Source: Pomphorhynchus laevis
Lineage: Eukaryota; Acanthocephala; Palaeacanthocephala; Echinorhynchida; Pomphorhynchidae
DNA: 64,000 nt
Assembly (NCBI GenBank): GCA_012934845.2
Contig: WNNJ02002706.1
Location: forward strand, 62,001-126,000
Direction of reading: 5' to 3'
The notes below the pieces were generated by a model. That model ran no database searches. It was not told the DNA's origin and saw only the letters and a program-made list of their open reading frames with translations. Within the stretch, counting starts at the first letter, position 1. Every line of letters starts with the position of its first letter. Shown here one piece after another: positions 12,801-27,800 of this stretch. A program made the translations under genes and the position numbers.

Positions 12801-15800
12801 AGTAAATATAAATATATAGATATAATTGAATTATTAGAATCCCTAAATATTTTGATAAATCAAAGTTATTTAAGTGTAGGGACATCTATATTTAGACAAG
12901 TAAAAGGTGTTCCAATGGGTGGTAATAGTAGCCCAATTATAGCTGACTTGTGTTTAAGCTTTATAGAATATGAATTTGTTCATAACTGTGAAAAAAATAT
13001 ATCTAAGCTACATAATGATATTAAACATAGGATTTAATATATTAATTACATATGTGTTTAACTAAAAAATCGAAATTAATACTGATATAAAACACTATTT
13101 CAGTATTAATTTATAACTGTGTAAAAATAAATCGAAAAATGTGTAAAAATGTAAAAATTACAAAAGGTAAGGTTTAAAATCCAATTAGGTTCATATGTAG
13201 TGCGTTTAAATGTACATTAAAACCACTTTCTGTCTATATGAATAAAATACTTAAAGTAATTAAAGCACACTTTAAAAAAGTATTGCAATGTAATCGAAAT
13301 TAATACCGGTATAAAACAGTATTTCAGTATTAATTCCACAAAATAAGTTTTAGAACAGTCAAAAAGGAATAAATTTTCAGATACGATTTTAGTACACTAT
13401 ATAAAATAATTTTATATAGTACTATATTAATTTTATATATTTTATTAATAAAATAATTTATAAATAATATAAATTATGTAAAAGCATGGACATCTCATTA
13501 TATGATTTATAGAATATGAATTTGTTCATAAATGTGTAAAATATAAATCTAAGTTATTATTTTAAGTTATATAAGATATGAAATATATGTTTTGATATAT
13601 TGATAACCTATGTATTTAACTCTAATAATTTTTATTCAATAAGCGAACACATTTATCCAGGTAGCTTCATTCTTAATAAAACCAATATTAATGATAAAGA
13701 AGGTGTATGTCTTGATATGATCATTAAATTAACATCAATTTAGACTGCTTTTTAATTTATATAATAAAGATAACATATTTAAATTTACAAATATATTCAA
13801 TGATCATTCATGCATTCCATTTACCTTCAATTTATATTGTAAATATGACATGTTCAAATTTACTCATGCCATATCATTTTAATGTATCCAGGTAACCTTG
13901 ATGTGTGGAAGAGTGTGGAGAGCTTTAAAGAGTTAGAATAATTGAAAAAAAAATAGCTGATAATGTGCTTGAAGGATGAAAATGAGGTAGTTGAGATGAT
14001 GACAGGAGGTAGTTTATTCCCGAATAGGAGCATGAACAAAGGATGAAAAAAAGAACGTCGGCCATATTTTTAGGAAAATGACGGAGCATGGAGAAGAAGA
14101 GAGTCACATGAACGAACATTTATGAAGGTGAGGTGAAATTTAATAAGGGTAGGAATATGCAGATAAGAAGGTGAGTTTGAAGAAAATAGTCGTAAAGTGA
14201 TACGGAATAGTATACGGTTTTGTTATTTTTATGAAAAATAACAAAGATATGAACAATAGGTTGATGTTGATGTGTGAAAGAGTGTGGAGAGTTTTAAAGA
14301 ATTAGAATAATTGAATCAATTATAAAAAGACAAAAAAGCGGATATTATGAAGAATTGAAAGGAGACAGTGGAGCAGATTGCGTAATGTAGTTTATTCAAG
14401 AGAAAATGAACGGCAAACAAAATGAGAAAAACGGTCATTGCTTGAGGAAAATTACGGAACATGAAGAAGATAGTCACATGAACTAAGATTTAAGAGGGGA
14501 GGAAGGATTCAACTATTGAAAGTTGAAAGTTTTTTAATGTGGCAAATGCACACAGAATGTGTGCTTACAAGCCCATAAAAGCGAAACAAAAAAAAGTTAA
14601 TCGTTTAGTAGCATCGATTTTAGCTGCTTTTTGAAAAATTGTAGTGAGGATGATGATCGCAGATGATCAGGTAAGGAATTCCAAAGGAGAGGAGCAGCGA
14701 TATGTAGGGATCAACGGCCGAAGTTGGTTGAGTGAAAAGGTAAGTGTAGCAGAAGAGAAGCACAGGAACGTAGTTGAGTAGAAAGATAGCGAGATTCACT
14801 TAGAGTTGGCAGATAGAGATAAGAAGGAGAATTACAATAGAGAAGGCGATAAGTTAGACAAAACAGACGAAAACGAACGCGATGTTCAATACTTAGCCAT
14901 CCAAGTTTTGATAAATAGGAAGATATATGATCGAATTTACGAAGTCGAAAAAGGATGCGCACCGCAGTGTTAATGAGGCGTTGAAGAGGTTTAAGGGATG
15001 ACTTTGAAGAGAAGACGAGAAGGCTAAGACAGTAATTAATACGAAGGCAAAGAAGGGTGGAGATAAGAGATTTACATGAACTAAAATCTAGAGAATTTCT
15101 GACGAGACGAATATCACGGAGAAGAATATTTGAAGACCTAGTTTTATCACGAATGAAGGGATCGAGATGCAGGTTATTGTCGAAGTGAATACCTAGAAAT
15201 ACTAGTTTATCTACAGCAGGAATAATTGTGGTCTGAAGATACAGAGATGGAGGAATAACAGAAACAGTGGAGGGAAAAATCCATAACACTTTAGATTTGG
15301 TAGGATTTAGGGACATGCGCAAAGAAATTAGATGTTCTGATAGAGCACGAAGACAATTAGATGCGGATACGAAAAGTTGGCTTAGGGAATGAGGAGACGA
15401 ATGAGAATAAAGAAGTATATCATCAGCGTACTGCATTACCCTGAAGCAGAATTTACTAGTTATACAAGATAAATCTCCAAGAAGAAGCGTAAATAGAATA
15501 GGGCCAAGTACAGAACCTTGAGGTACACCACAAGAGAGAGAAGATAGAGGAGAACACATTGAATTAGAATGGACGGAAAATGATCGATCGGAGAGATACG
15601 AAGAGAACCAAGCCAAGGTGGACGAAGAGAAACCATAGTGATAGCGAAGACGAAAAAGAAGGATTTTGTGATCGACAATGTCGAATGCAGATGAAAGATC
15701 GAGCGATATTACCACACTACACAGTCCTTTGTCACGAGCGGAGAGCAGATCAGAAAATACTTTATGACATGCTAGTTCGGTGGAATGATTGGAGCGGAAA

Positions 15801-18800
15801 GCAGATTGAAAAAAGGGTAGAGCTGCGATGAAGAGAGATACTTGTTTATCTGATCTAAGACAAGGTGTTCAAGAATTTTAGATAAGGTTGGTAGAATTGA
15901 TATTGGGCGATAAGATGAAGGAAGAGAGGGGTCAAGAGAGGGCTTTTTAAGTAGGGGACGAACAATGGACGTTTTCCAAAGAACAGGAAATATTCCATTC
16001 ACTATTGACGAGTTAAAGAAGCTGGTAAGGAAAGGGGTGAAGTCTGTTGACAACAATTTGATAATTCGAGAAGGGATGGGATCGACAGGAGAGGACTTAC
16101 AAGTTTACGAAATAAGAAGGCAAGATACCTCATCTTCAGATACCGCAAGTAGATAAAAGAGCTCAGGGATACGAACAGACGAGATACAATAAGTTTGTGG
16201 AAGGACGATGATCGAATCGATTAGAGAAACAGTTTTTGAAATTAGGTAATCGGAGAATTGAGAAGGATCAAGAGTGGAGGTGACAGAGGAACGAGAAAGT
16301 AGAGAATTAAGAGTTTTCCATTTAGTTCGAGAGTCATTAGCGGAAGCCAGTTTGCTTTGCCAAAAACTATATGCCTTTTGAACGCAGAAGTTGCCTATGT
16401 GAACGACGAGAAGCAAAGAAGTGGTTACGATAAAAGGATGAATCAAGTTCTGAAGATAGTCTGAGATAACGATGATAAGTTCTGAAAGAACGACGCAGGA
16501 GGCGTTTTGAAGTCACACACTCAGAGTCGAACCATGTTGCAAGATTTTGCCGTGATTGAACAAAAGTTTTAAGAGGAAGAATTTCATCGAGGATAGAGCA
16601 AAATACATTGTCAAAGAGGGTACATAAGTAATTAGGGGATTGGTAGATAGAAGAAGGATACATTAACGGAGAGCGGTTAATATGAGAGCGAAGAAGGGAA
16701 AAGTCGAGGAATTTCCAAGAACGACACGAGATAATTTTCGCAGGAACATTGATTTTTAACAAAGGGAGAGAACATGTAACAAGGAAGTGGTCGGATAGAG
16801 CAGGATCAGATATGCACAATGAAGAAGACAAGGCAAGACGCGTAGGTAAGGGCAACAATATCGAGGGTACCGCCAAGAATATGGGTAGCAGAAGAATAAT
16901 GAGGAGACATGATTTGAAAATCATGATCGTTAAATGTAGAAATCGTCTTTAGGGTATTGGAATCACGAGGACGGTCTAAGCGAACATTTATATCACCTAG
17001 TAAAACGCAAGGTAAACCGGTGAGGTAGATGAAAGAAAGTAGTTTGACAGTTCACAGAAAAAAGAGTCAGACGGATGACATGATCCAGGCCGATAGAATA
17101 AGTAGATATTGAGAAACAACGAGCCGGCTTTTACACGGAACCCAAGTAGTTCAAAAGTGAGAGGAACAAATGGCAACGGTAATGATTGCAACGGAGACCA
17201 ATGGTGAGAGAAAGCTATAGATCACCATGATTAATTGATCGATTTAAACTAATAGGTCGTTGACGAGCCTTATCGACCACAGAGAGATTTAAAGAGCGGA
17301 GGCGTTTAAGAGAGTAATCATTCTAATCAACGTGCCAAGATTCGATTAAACACAAAACATCCAAAGATTTATGAAAGAAAAGATCATATACTGAATCAAC
17401 CTTGTTACTAAGAGAGCGGATATTTAAAACGGCTACTTTCCAGGAAGATTTAGGGAGCAGTGGAGTAGAATCAATTAGAGGATACCCCGGATGATTTACT
17501 TGAAGTTTTGCTGGAGGATTTACCTTTAAATCATTTTCAATCGTTGGTCATATATTGGCTGGGTTAGAAAGATTGTTGTTGCCTGTAGACGAAATTTCGC
17601 CGAGTACTGGTAAGCTCACATTTACTGCGTGGGCTTCCCTACTTGATGAAATCACTATCTTATGTCCTCTAATAAAATATCGCTTACTTGGGTCTGACTT
17701 TTTTCGTTCGGATAATTCTTTCCGTAGTCTCTTAAGTTCCTCTTGTTCAAGTTTCGACAAATCAAGGCACAAGTACACCGCATGAAAGATATATAAATTC
17801 TTGAGCTTAAACGAAGATTTTAAAGATTATTCCACATGACTGACGCTAGTTTTTACCTTAACCCACGGAGGGGAGTTAGTATGAAGTGCAGGGAGTCGAT
17901 GAAAGTCTAGTTTTTGTCCGACCAAAGGACAACCGATTTCCTCAAAGAGATTTAATATAACTTGTTGCTCGCTTTCAGAAACGGGTAAATTACGAACTAT
18001 CAGATGTGAGGTCCTAGCGCTTTCCCTATCAAGAGAGTTTGCTAATTTAGAATAAGATTTATCTACCTCTGGTGTGCGTTGAAAAGAACAAACAGCATGA
18101 TATACCTGCTTATTGATGCAACGGTTGAGGGAGGAGTTGATAGACTCATTTACTATTCTATGTATACGCTCTTTGTTTGTCCAGCAACTATTTGAATCAT
18201 TTGATATTAACTGGCTTTTAAGTTTAGTTATTTCGATTCGGGTTTCGTTGATTGCTTTGGCTGCACAAAATCCACAGAGGTAATCTTTAATAGTTAACTA
18301 TTAAAGAAAATAGTTAACTATTAAAGAAGATAGTTAACTATTAAAGAAAATAGTTGAAAAGTGATACAAATGATACGGAATAGTATGCGGTTTTCTATAG
18401 TTAGCCAGTTGAGTTTAAAGAGTCAAGTGGAAATGTGATCAAAACGGCGGAGGCAAAAATGATAAGCACGGTGGAATTCACGAGATTCCACCGTGCTTAT
18501 CATTTTTGCCTCCGCCGTTTTTTGCCTCCGCCGTTATCGTTTTTTGTGGAAATGGAAGTACGGTGGAATTACAGGAGTTAAAAGTTTTTAGAAGGGAGCA
18601 AAAGACGTTAATATCGTGATCCAGGAGATATTGTATTTTTCTGTAGAATCAGAGAGAGGTTGCGAAAATCATGCAAAAATCGTGAGAAGCATGACGTTTA
18701 CGATCAGCAGTAGAGTAAGGAGTACTCTACTCCTTACTAAGTAAGGAGGGTGATGAGAACGTCAAAACAGTAGACTGTTTTACTGAAAAGCTAGAGTATG

Positions 18801-21800
18801 CCTATTTGACAGGTGAATTAAGAGCATAATGTGATTGTTGTGCTTTGTGTAGGTTCATTCGTTTAAAGCGTTGGATTAGCAAAGAGGGAATTTGCATATG
18901 ATGTGATGTAGTTAGATTATTAGAGGTACATTGTTGAGAGACGAGTCTTATGGATGTAATCTGCCGAGAATTAAATCGTGGTTTGAAGAGTGATGAGATA
19001 AAATAGGACAGGAGAGATGATATAGTTCATTTTTCTGAAGTTGGTTAAGATAACTTGGTTGTAACAGATCAAGGGAATTAGTTAGATCATGGATCAAAGA
19101 GGTGCAAGGAGAACTCAATGATGTAACGCTAGAATCGATACTATTGATATGTATCCCAGGAATGGCGATCATCACATTGTTGAGTGAATTTACTGTAAGT
19201 TAATTATCGGTATTAAGCACCGTTTTGTTTGAGGAAGACTAGATTCCAGAAGAAGGTCTACTCGCATCAATATTGATCACTGATGCGTTGTTCTTCCCAT
19301 TATTATCTTGCCCTTCTATTTCACCAGAGTTCTTTACTGTGATGTTGTCGAGTGTTTCCCCATCATCACAACGAAAAGCGTTGCCAATAAGTTTGAACAA
19401 AAGCCGTCCGAATTTATGTGGAAACAGTAGATAATGATAGTAGAAAACCGCATATAAGCTTCATTGCCATATATCCTGTTGCAGCTGCAGATGGTACCAC
19501 AACAACCGTCACGCACCGCATTTGCTCGAAACCGATGCCACGTGATGATGTTCAAATATATCATTGCTTAAAATTGACAAACTGAATTCATCTGCAATTA
19601 ACTGGCTGCCTTTTCATTTTCTTGCTTTTAGTCATTCTTCATGTAATCAGTTTATTATATTCAGAATTTTCAATGTATTTGCAGATTTACGATTTTCTTT
19701 AATCCTTGTAATAATGTATTAATTATTCAGGGGACTTAATCTTGTATCGTTGATGTTTGCTGATCGTTAAATTTATTGGAATAACTTGTAATCACAGAAG
19801 AATTTCGGATTTTAGGAATTACTTTCACAAGTAACCTATGCTGGGGGTATCCACATTAAAAATAAACTGATGAAATGCTACCGACGTATCTTCTTTCTTT
19901 CAAAATTGTCAAAGATTGGATTGACTAGTGAACAATTAATTCACTAATATCATGTATCCGTCATGTCACTACCAACATATGGATATCCAGTATTTGCCAA
20001 TTTATCTCAGCGTGAAATTGATAAAATTGAACGTATGAACGACATGGCTTATCGCATACGTATATCAACCTTAGCATCTGTTAAAATTAGAATGACTACT
20101 ATCTTCAATAAGAAAGTAGCGAATTTATTCAATTTATTCGAAATATAGCCGATTTCTGTAACATCAGACTTATCGAGATTCCAATCATACGATGCAGCAG
20201 ACGTCATAATAAATTTTTCAAACACAAAGTTTATTCTAACAAAGTCAGAAACGGTTTTCTTTTTAGAAGCCTGTTTGAAGTTAATCTAACAAAAACTTAA
20301 ATAAATAAGTATTTCGAAGTGTGATTCTCTCGAGCTATATACTTATATATTATATTTGTAAATATTACTGTCAGGGTGGCTCCTGACAGCCAATAAGAGC
20401 TACTATTTTGTTGCTCACGTTTGTAAATTAATAATAAAAATATTTTCATATAGATAAAGATATTGTCAATATTATATTATTTATTATTAATTTAAATTGT
20501 TAAATTATTTAAATAATAATTTATCACTGACTCTGTAGAGTCAGTGATAAATTTTTCAAATACGTTTATTCTAACAAAGTCAGTACTTATTTAATAAATA
20601 AATACTACGAAGTGTGTTTTTCACGAGCTATGTACTCATTGATTATGCTTCTTAATATAAACAAAGGTGATGGTGCTCCCTACAGCTAATAAGAGCTAAG
20701 ATAGTTGATCACATTTGTAAATTATTAATAAAAATATTTTCATTCATTTAATTATTAATTATTAAATTACTTACATTTTAATTAGCATTATTTTTAATTT
20801 ATAAATAATATAAAATACATAGACTCAGTTAGTTGACCTGATTTATTTTAAATTATTTAAAATTATTATTAATATGATATCAATAAATTTTAAAAATTCA
20901 TTTTCAAAATTGAATTTGAAATGTATATTTAATACTTTAAAAATATCAAAACTACGAAATATAATATATTACTGTATTTTAAGTAAAGCCATCTTTACAA
21001 CATACAATATGGCATACAATTGAACTCTTATCTTTGGCGCATTTTTGTTCAGTGCCTTTTCTTCAGGAACTTGGCGGTATATAGAATACGTTTGAGTGAG
21101 GGTTATTAAGCGGAATATGACAAAGTTTAGCCACCTACCCGCTCGCACGGAATATTTAAAACGAAAGTTTCTGTATCGAGCTATTAACTACTTGAACTCT
21201 GTATAATTTACTAATTTGGTTTCTGTTATGTCAATTGTAAATATATTTTAAGTTTTCAACTGTTTTAATGTTGGTTTCCTATAGTTTTTAAGAATAGAAG
21301 CGAAAATATATGCGTCTTTATGTTCAAAAAAGAATAAAATGGCTAAATGGCTTTCATGAATAAAAATGGCTTTTTATTCATATTTCATACATATAAAAAT
21401 CAAATTTAAAATGTATATTTAATACTTTAAAAATATCTAAAAACTGAAATATAAATAATATAATGTGATTGCATTTAAAGTAGGGCCAGCTTTACAACAT
21501 ATAAAATGACGAATATTATTACAAATAACTGATGTTGATCAATTTTTAAATTTGGAAGGTTAGAACAGGATCAATTGTACGCTTTGTTTTTCATGCAACA
21601 GCTAACCAAATATAAATTAGTGAACTCAAAATATAAGTAGCCACTAAAAAGCGGTAAATACAGATTAATACGAATATCAGGTACTTAAATCCTCAAGATA
21701 TTTTGAATTGATAAATTTTACAACAATAATAACAACAAATAATATCTACCCGCGTACTAATTATGTATCCTCCAGCAATTCCCATGCCGTGCACAAAATT

Positions 21801-24800
21801 GTCTATAAAATTAGCGAGCAGATTGGAAAAGGCAATAGCCTAAATACTACTAATATAAAGGAATTTCGGAGCAAACATTTGTATTAGAATACCTCTTTAC
21901 TGCTATGAAATGAAAGTGAAACATTTCTATCAATGATCACAAATAAAAGGATCGTAACTACTGTCCATATCCTCACGAGGGTTGCAGTTGGATATGTGCT
22001 AAACAATAAAATTGTTTAGCAAAATGTTTTAAACGAAAATATTGCTTTAATCTACACATTTAAAACCTTTAGAACAACCTGAGAAATAAAATAAATACAA
22101 CATTAAACTGACTTTACTTAGTTGAAAATATTGGGGTTTACAATACAAATTGATCTATTTTGTCTGCACTATTCTTCAAAAAACGTGGTAAGCGCGTGGT
22201 AAAAACTCAGGTAGGATGTAGACTAATCGTGTAGGCAACTTCTCACAACCAACTCTACGTCCTGACAAAGTTTGACGAAATCTTTCTGTACTCCATTTAC
22301 ACCAACAAACTCATATTCCTTGAAGTGAACTGTACACTGAGACAGACATTTCTCAACGAGTTATCAATGACCTGTTTACAAGAGACTTTGGTGGAGATGG
22401 TGCAGCCGCAACTTTCACTTCAATGTGATACTACCTCGCAGATATAAACTCGTCAATCGATTCAATGCAATCAAATATTACCGATCTCAGCTTTCTTCAT
22501 ACACATCACATTTCGTGTTAAAACTGTCGGTCTAGAGATTTTAAGATGGCAACTGTCAAACCATGCAAACTTGTTTCGCAGGCTACCTTAGTTACAAAAC
22601 AAAAAATTGCACTCAACATATTTGCACTAACATCTTTGAGTACATTGAATGCCAACAAAGGAACAATAAATAGGTTAGATTAAAGCATACTGCAAAGCCC
22701 AACGAGATTCCTACTCATCTACTGAGAAAGTGAAGATTACAAGTCGGTATATGTTCAAGCGGCCTTTATTTTCCCCAACGAGAAGCTTACAAGATCATAA
22801 GAAAGTAACTTGGATATACATGTCAAAGCGACCTTTCAAAATAGATAAGGTTACTGAGTCTACTTGTAGACTAATCAAATATTTCAAGTCAAAATTTTAA
22901 ATCGAAATTTAAAATAAAAGCCAATCTTTAAAAATTGATTAATAAATATTATACTTTGTATTCGAATAAAGATTAGAGATCATCATGATAAATTGATATG
23001 GTATCAAATTTCGGCCCATATTCCTCACCCATCATATAAGCGGTTCAAATACATAAAATGAAATTTGATTATTTAGTACAAAGTATACTATTTATTATCA
23101 ATCCATAAAAACTCCACTTAAGAGTTAAATAATAGTAATCTAGTTTAAAAAATGTATATATTAAATTATTAAAATGATTTTGAAGAAAGCCAATTTCATT
23201 ACATATTTTGGCAATTCTTAAAATTTCATTATTTAATGTATTATATTTTATATTATATGGTATGCATGAATGCTCATGCAAAAATATGTTTCTTGTAAAT
23301 TTAAATATGTCATCTTTACGATATAAAAGTGATTAATTTGATATTATATAGTATCTTATATATAATACGGGGATAATCGATAAGATTATCCCCGTATTAG
23401 CATATATTTAAATATGCTTTCTTTATTATATAAATTAACAGTAGTTTTAGTTAATGTTAATTTAATGTTCATATCTAAATATATACCTTCTTTAATATTA
23501 ATATTGATTTTATTAAGAATAAGGCTTTCTAAAAATTTGTTCGCTTATTGAATAAAAATTATTAGAGTTAGATACACATCATCAATATATCGAAACATAT
23601 ATACCTAATGTATTTTAATGTATTATATTATATATTATATGGTATGCATGAATGCTTATGCAAAAATATGTTTCTTTTAAGCATAAAATTTAAAAATATG
23701 GAATTTTTAATTTCATTATTTAATGTATTATATTTATATTATATGGCATGTTTGAATAATATAAATTAATTATCGTTTTTATTGTTGTTTCTTAATGTTT
23801 ATATCTTGATTTATACTTTCTTTATTATCAGTATCAATTATATGGAAAATAAGGATACCTGAATGAATTTGTTCGCTCATTGAATAAAAATAGTTAGAGT
23901 TAAATACATATATTTCATCAATGTATCGAAACATATATTTCATATCTTTATATAATTTAGTTTTATTTACACAGTTATGAACATATTCATATTAATAAAA
24001 CTTAAAAATAGGTTAGCTATAATTATTACCTTCAATTAGAACACCTTTTATTTGTCTAAATATAGATGTCCGTTTTTTAAATAATTTTGATTTATCAAAA
24101 CATTTAGGGCTTCTATTAATTCAATTTTATCCATATATTTATTTGATAGTTTAATTTTTGTTAGAAAGATACAAAAATATGCATATTTCTCAGAATATAG
24201 GATTAATTAATTTTACTAAAGCTTCTTTAATATCTGCTAAATCTAAATTTGTATAAAGCGTACTAAAATCGTACGTATTTATATTCTGAAAATGTATTCC
24301 TTTTGTGTGTTCAAAAAATTCTTTTGTGAATAAAACTTTTTTCATTTATTGATACCTATAATCTTTCCATTATATCTTCAAGTTAGTATATCTCAGAGCG
24401 GACTTGCCTTCCCCCGAACGAGAAACTTACAATAACCTAAGAATATAGCTTCTACAAAATTAGTGGAAAAATAATTACTATGGCAACGTCATAAACAATG
24501 ACAAAAATCGGCCGGCGCCTGCAAGACCTGTATAGAGCTACATATCATTTCCTTGCATATCCTCATTTTTACACCTTAGACTTGGGAATGCGACTATTCA
24601 TTTCAATAGAGTTTAGTGGATCCGGTAAAGGTGTTTGACCTTTCAAAATAGTATTAATAGTATTAAAGATATTAATAGGAGAGTATAAGGAAATTCATAG
24701 TGAGCAAAAATGTTAAGTATATATGTTGTATATATTAGCTATAGATTTTGGTCAAAGTACAGCCATGTTGTGCCAAAAAATCAGATAGCAAACGCATATC

Positions 24801-27800
24801 TTCGTTTAGATCAACGTCAAGATCAGTAGTTTTCCGGTATGGTTCCATCAGAATACAATCAAGCTATTTTAAAGACAATGTAGTTCTTTTGGCGTTAATG
24901 CTAGATTATTTTACAAACAAAATCAATAATTGATGATCTGCAGAAATGTAGAGCCAAAGGACCCGTAATTGAGCCAAAGGACTCAATGCATGCAAATTTA
25001 ATAATAAAACATGTTGCTGTAACACACATTTGGTGTGTTTATATTAACACGGTTTGTCTTATATACACCTTAAATTTAATTGTAGATCACCTTAGCATGG
25101 ACATCAAAATCCATGTCTCTGGAAACAAATGTAGATAGCAGTCTCCAAGCATAGTTCCCACAGCGATACTTAGCAGACATTTAGTACTAATTCCCTATAA
25201 AATAAAAGGTGATAAAATTTGAAATTTTATCAAAATTTATAAATCAAAATTTTATTAACAAAAATATGAATTTTTTTATTTGAGTTTTCCGTGGGAAGAT
25301 ATTTATCATCAGTGTAGCAGCCACGAAATAAAGACAAAATGTTAACTAGTACCGTTTCATTATTGTTTTGACTTATCATTGTCAGTTAACTCCCACTCCT
25401 GGATGCAGATGAGGACCGGCAAAATTGCAGTCCTCCTCTGAATCCAGCAGTGGGAGGTACTTTGAATTTATGAGTGCAAACAATGACGAAACGGTGCTAG
25501 TTATCGTTTTGTATGTCTTTCGTGGCTAACCAAAATATTAAATTTGTAATAAAATTGTCATCAAAAATTTAAAAATTTGTAATAAAATTTAAAAATTTGA
25601 TAAGGTCATATATAGCTATTCACAAATTTAACAAATAGTTGGATTAAACCCTGAATTCGGATAAATGTTTAAATACGAAATTTTAAAAGGTTATCATCCA
25701 TCTTGTCTTCATCAAGAATGAAGACAAGATGGATAATAACTAACCTACCGGCAAGGGTGAGGAAAGTGGTCCCTCTGTTAGGGTTGAATGCGAGAAATAT
25801 AGCAATCCCACATCTGGTCTTAACTAGTCCAACTAAAAACTAGTCTTAATAGTCTTAACTATTTACTTAAATAAATAACCATTTATTTCTAATAAATGGT
25901 TATTTATTTTTTGTTACAACTTTTGAAGATACGTTTACTTTTATAAAAAAGAATATTACCTCGGCCTCCATTCATTGCGTAACAACAAACTTTATCCTAT
26001 ACATACTACTGCTTAATGAAAATCGGCTATTAAAGCCCCTCTTCAAAAGTCGCGCCAACAACTGTCTACCTCGCAGGAGGAAGACAGTGTCCACCTTAGT
26101 GGAAGATACGTTGCTGATGAGGTTCCACTTTAATCCAATCAGAGTCGCCTTCTTCCAGGCAGCTGTTTAACTTTTCCCTGTTATAGGAAATGCGAGTCTG
26201 ACCCGATTTAATAATAACCTTTTATCACAAGCTACCTGGGTTCTTTTCGACTACCTACAAAGGTAACATATTCAATCTAACTTCAACAAAATTCAAGTTC
26301 CTAGCAAAAATGCTACACCTTCTCAATATCTCTGTTTTTCTTAGACAGGTCCTCTCGAAAGAATACTAGAGCTCTAGATAAAGACTCTAGCTAATTAGAA
26401 ATAAGGCGAGCATTGCTTGCCATAATCCTTCTCAGTCTTCGAATTGGAAGAGATTCAAGAGCGAGAAGTTTGTTTGCTGGAAAGAGAGGGCATCGGGTTT
26501 AATAGATAGCATATACCTTGATAAAGTTTTGGAGAAGTCACGATCCTCACACAATTATGTAGCCACTTTATTTCTCCAACCAAGCACACCTTGGGGTGAC
26601 CAGGAGTAGAGATTTATCTGTTACAGATATTCCGAATTTCTGGGGCCCACTTCCGCGTACATGTAAAACCTCTTCGCTACTTTCCACTTTCGCCTGCCAG
26701 CATTTAATAGACAGTCAGAGAAAAGAGGTAGCTATCACTATGCTTTGAGCCACTCTATCCAATTAAGCAGGAATAGACATCATCCGAAGAGTATTTTTAG
26801 CTAAGAAAAAAATCGATCACATATCCTAAAGATCTGCGATCTATTTCTATTCAAAACAGCATCATCTCCATTTACGAAAAAGCGCTTGTGCATAAAATCT
26901 GCGACCGCTCAAGTAGGTACAATTTAAGCCCACCTGGTTTTCATACGTGTGTAAAAGGTCGCACAGTATATTCAGCTATCAGTACAATGTACCAGTTTTG
27001 TAAAGATAACAATTATCAGCTTGCAGTAGCTGTCTGTATTGACTTTTATGCTGCATTCGACCGCATCTCCATTCCTTTTGTTATATATTCTCATAGGACC
27101 CTTGGTTTGGTGCGAGAATTGTTAACAGGATGACTATACTGCTCTACACTAAGCGACTATTTTACGATGGTGACCTTGATGCACGGCAGTTCTACTCTAT
27201 TACATATGTGCCTCAACTATCCCCACATTCTCCAATCTTATTTCTTGCTATCCACATTGTTCTATTCAAACCCTTTAAACGTGAACAACATCTAGTGGTA
27301 TACGCTGATGATACCACAACCCCGTTTTCAGGACGGAGTTGCAAAGATGTAGTCTCGGACATCAGCCGATTCTTCATAAAATTAAAAGACGAGTTACCCC
27401 GATTCAATCTTCTCCTCAACTCATCCAAATCGCAGGTGGCCACCTTTCATGGTGCTCCTGCAACAAAGGGAAAGCTAAAAAACAAGCAATATCTTCTTTC
27501 TTATCCATTATGAACAATAAAACCCTCCCAGCTTTTAAAAAATGAGTAAAATAATGGGGTTCGCCATCACGATTAAATGATCTGTTGGTTTAGAATTGAA
27601 TAGGTTTGAAAGTGTCCTGAAGAGAGCTAGATGGGCCCTGAATCGGGCCCAACATTTGTAATTAAGAGGGTATGCTCAGGTACTATTTTAGTATACCTAT
27701 GCAAAAAATATTAAGATTTCTGAAGCTCCTAATGTCGATACTACGCTCCATGACTATCGACCTTCGTGAGCTGTGATTGGGCTCTCAAGTGTGTGAGAGA

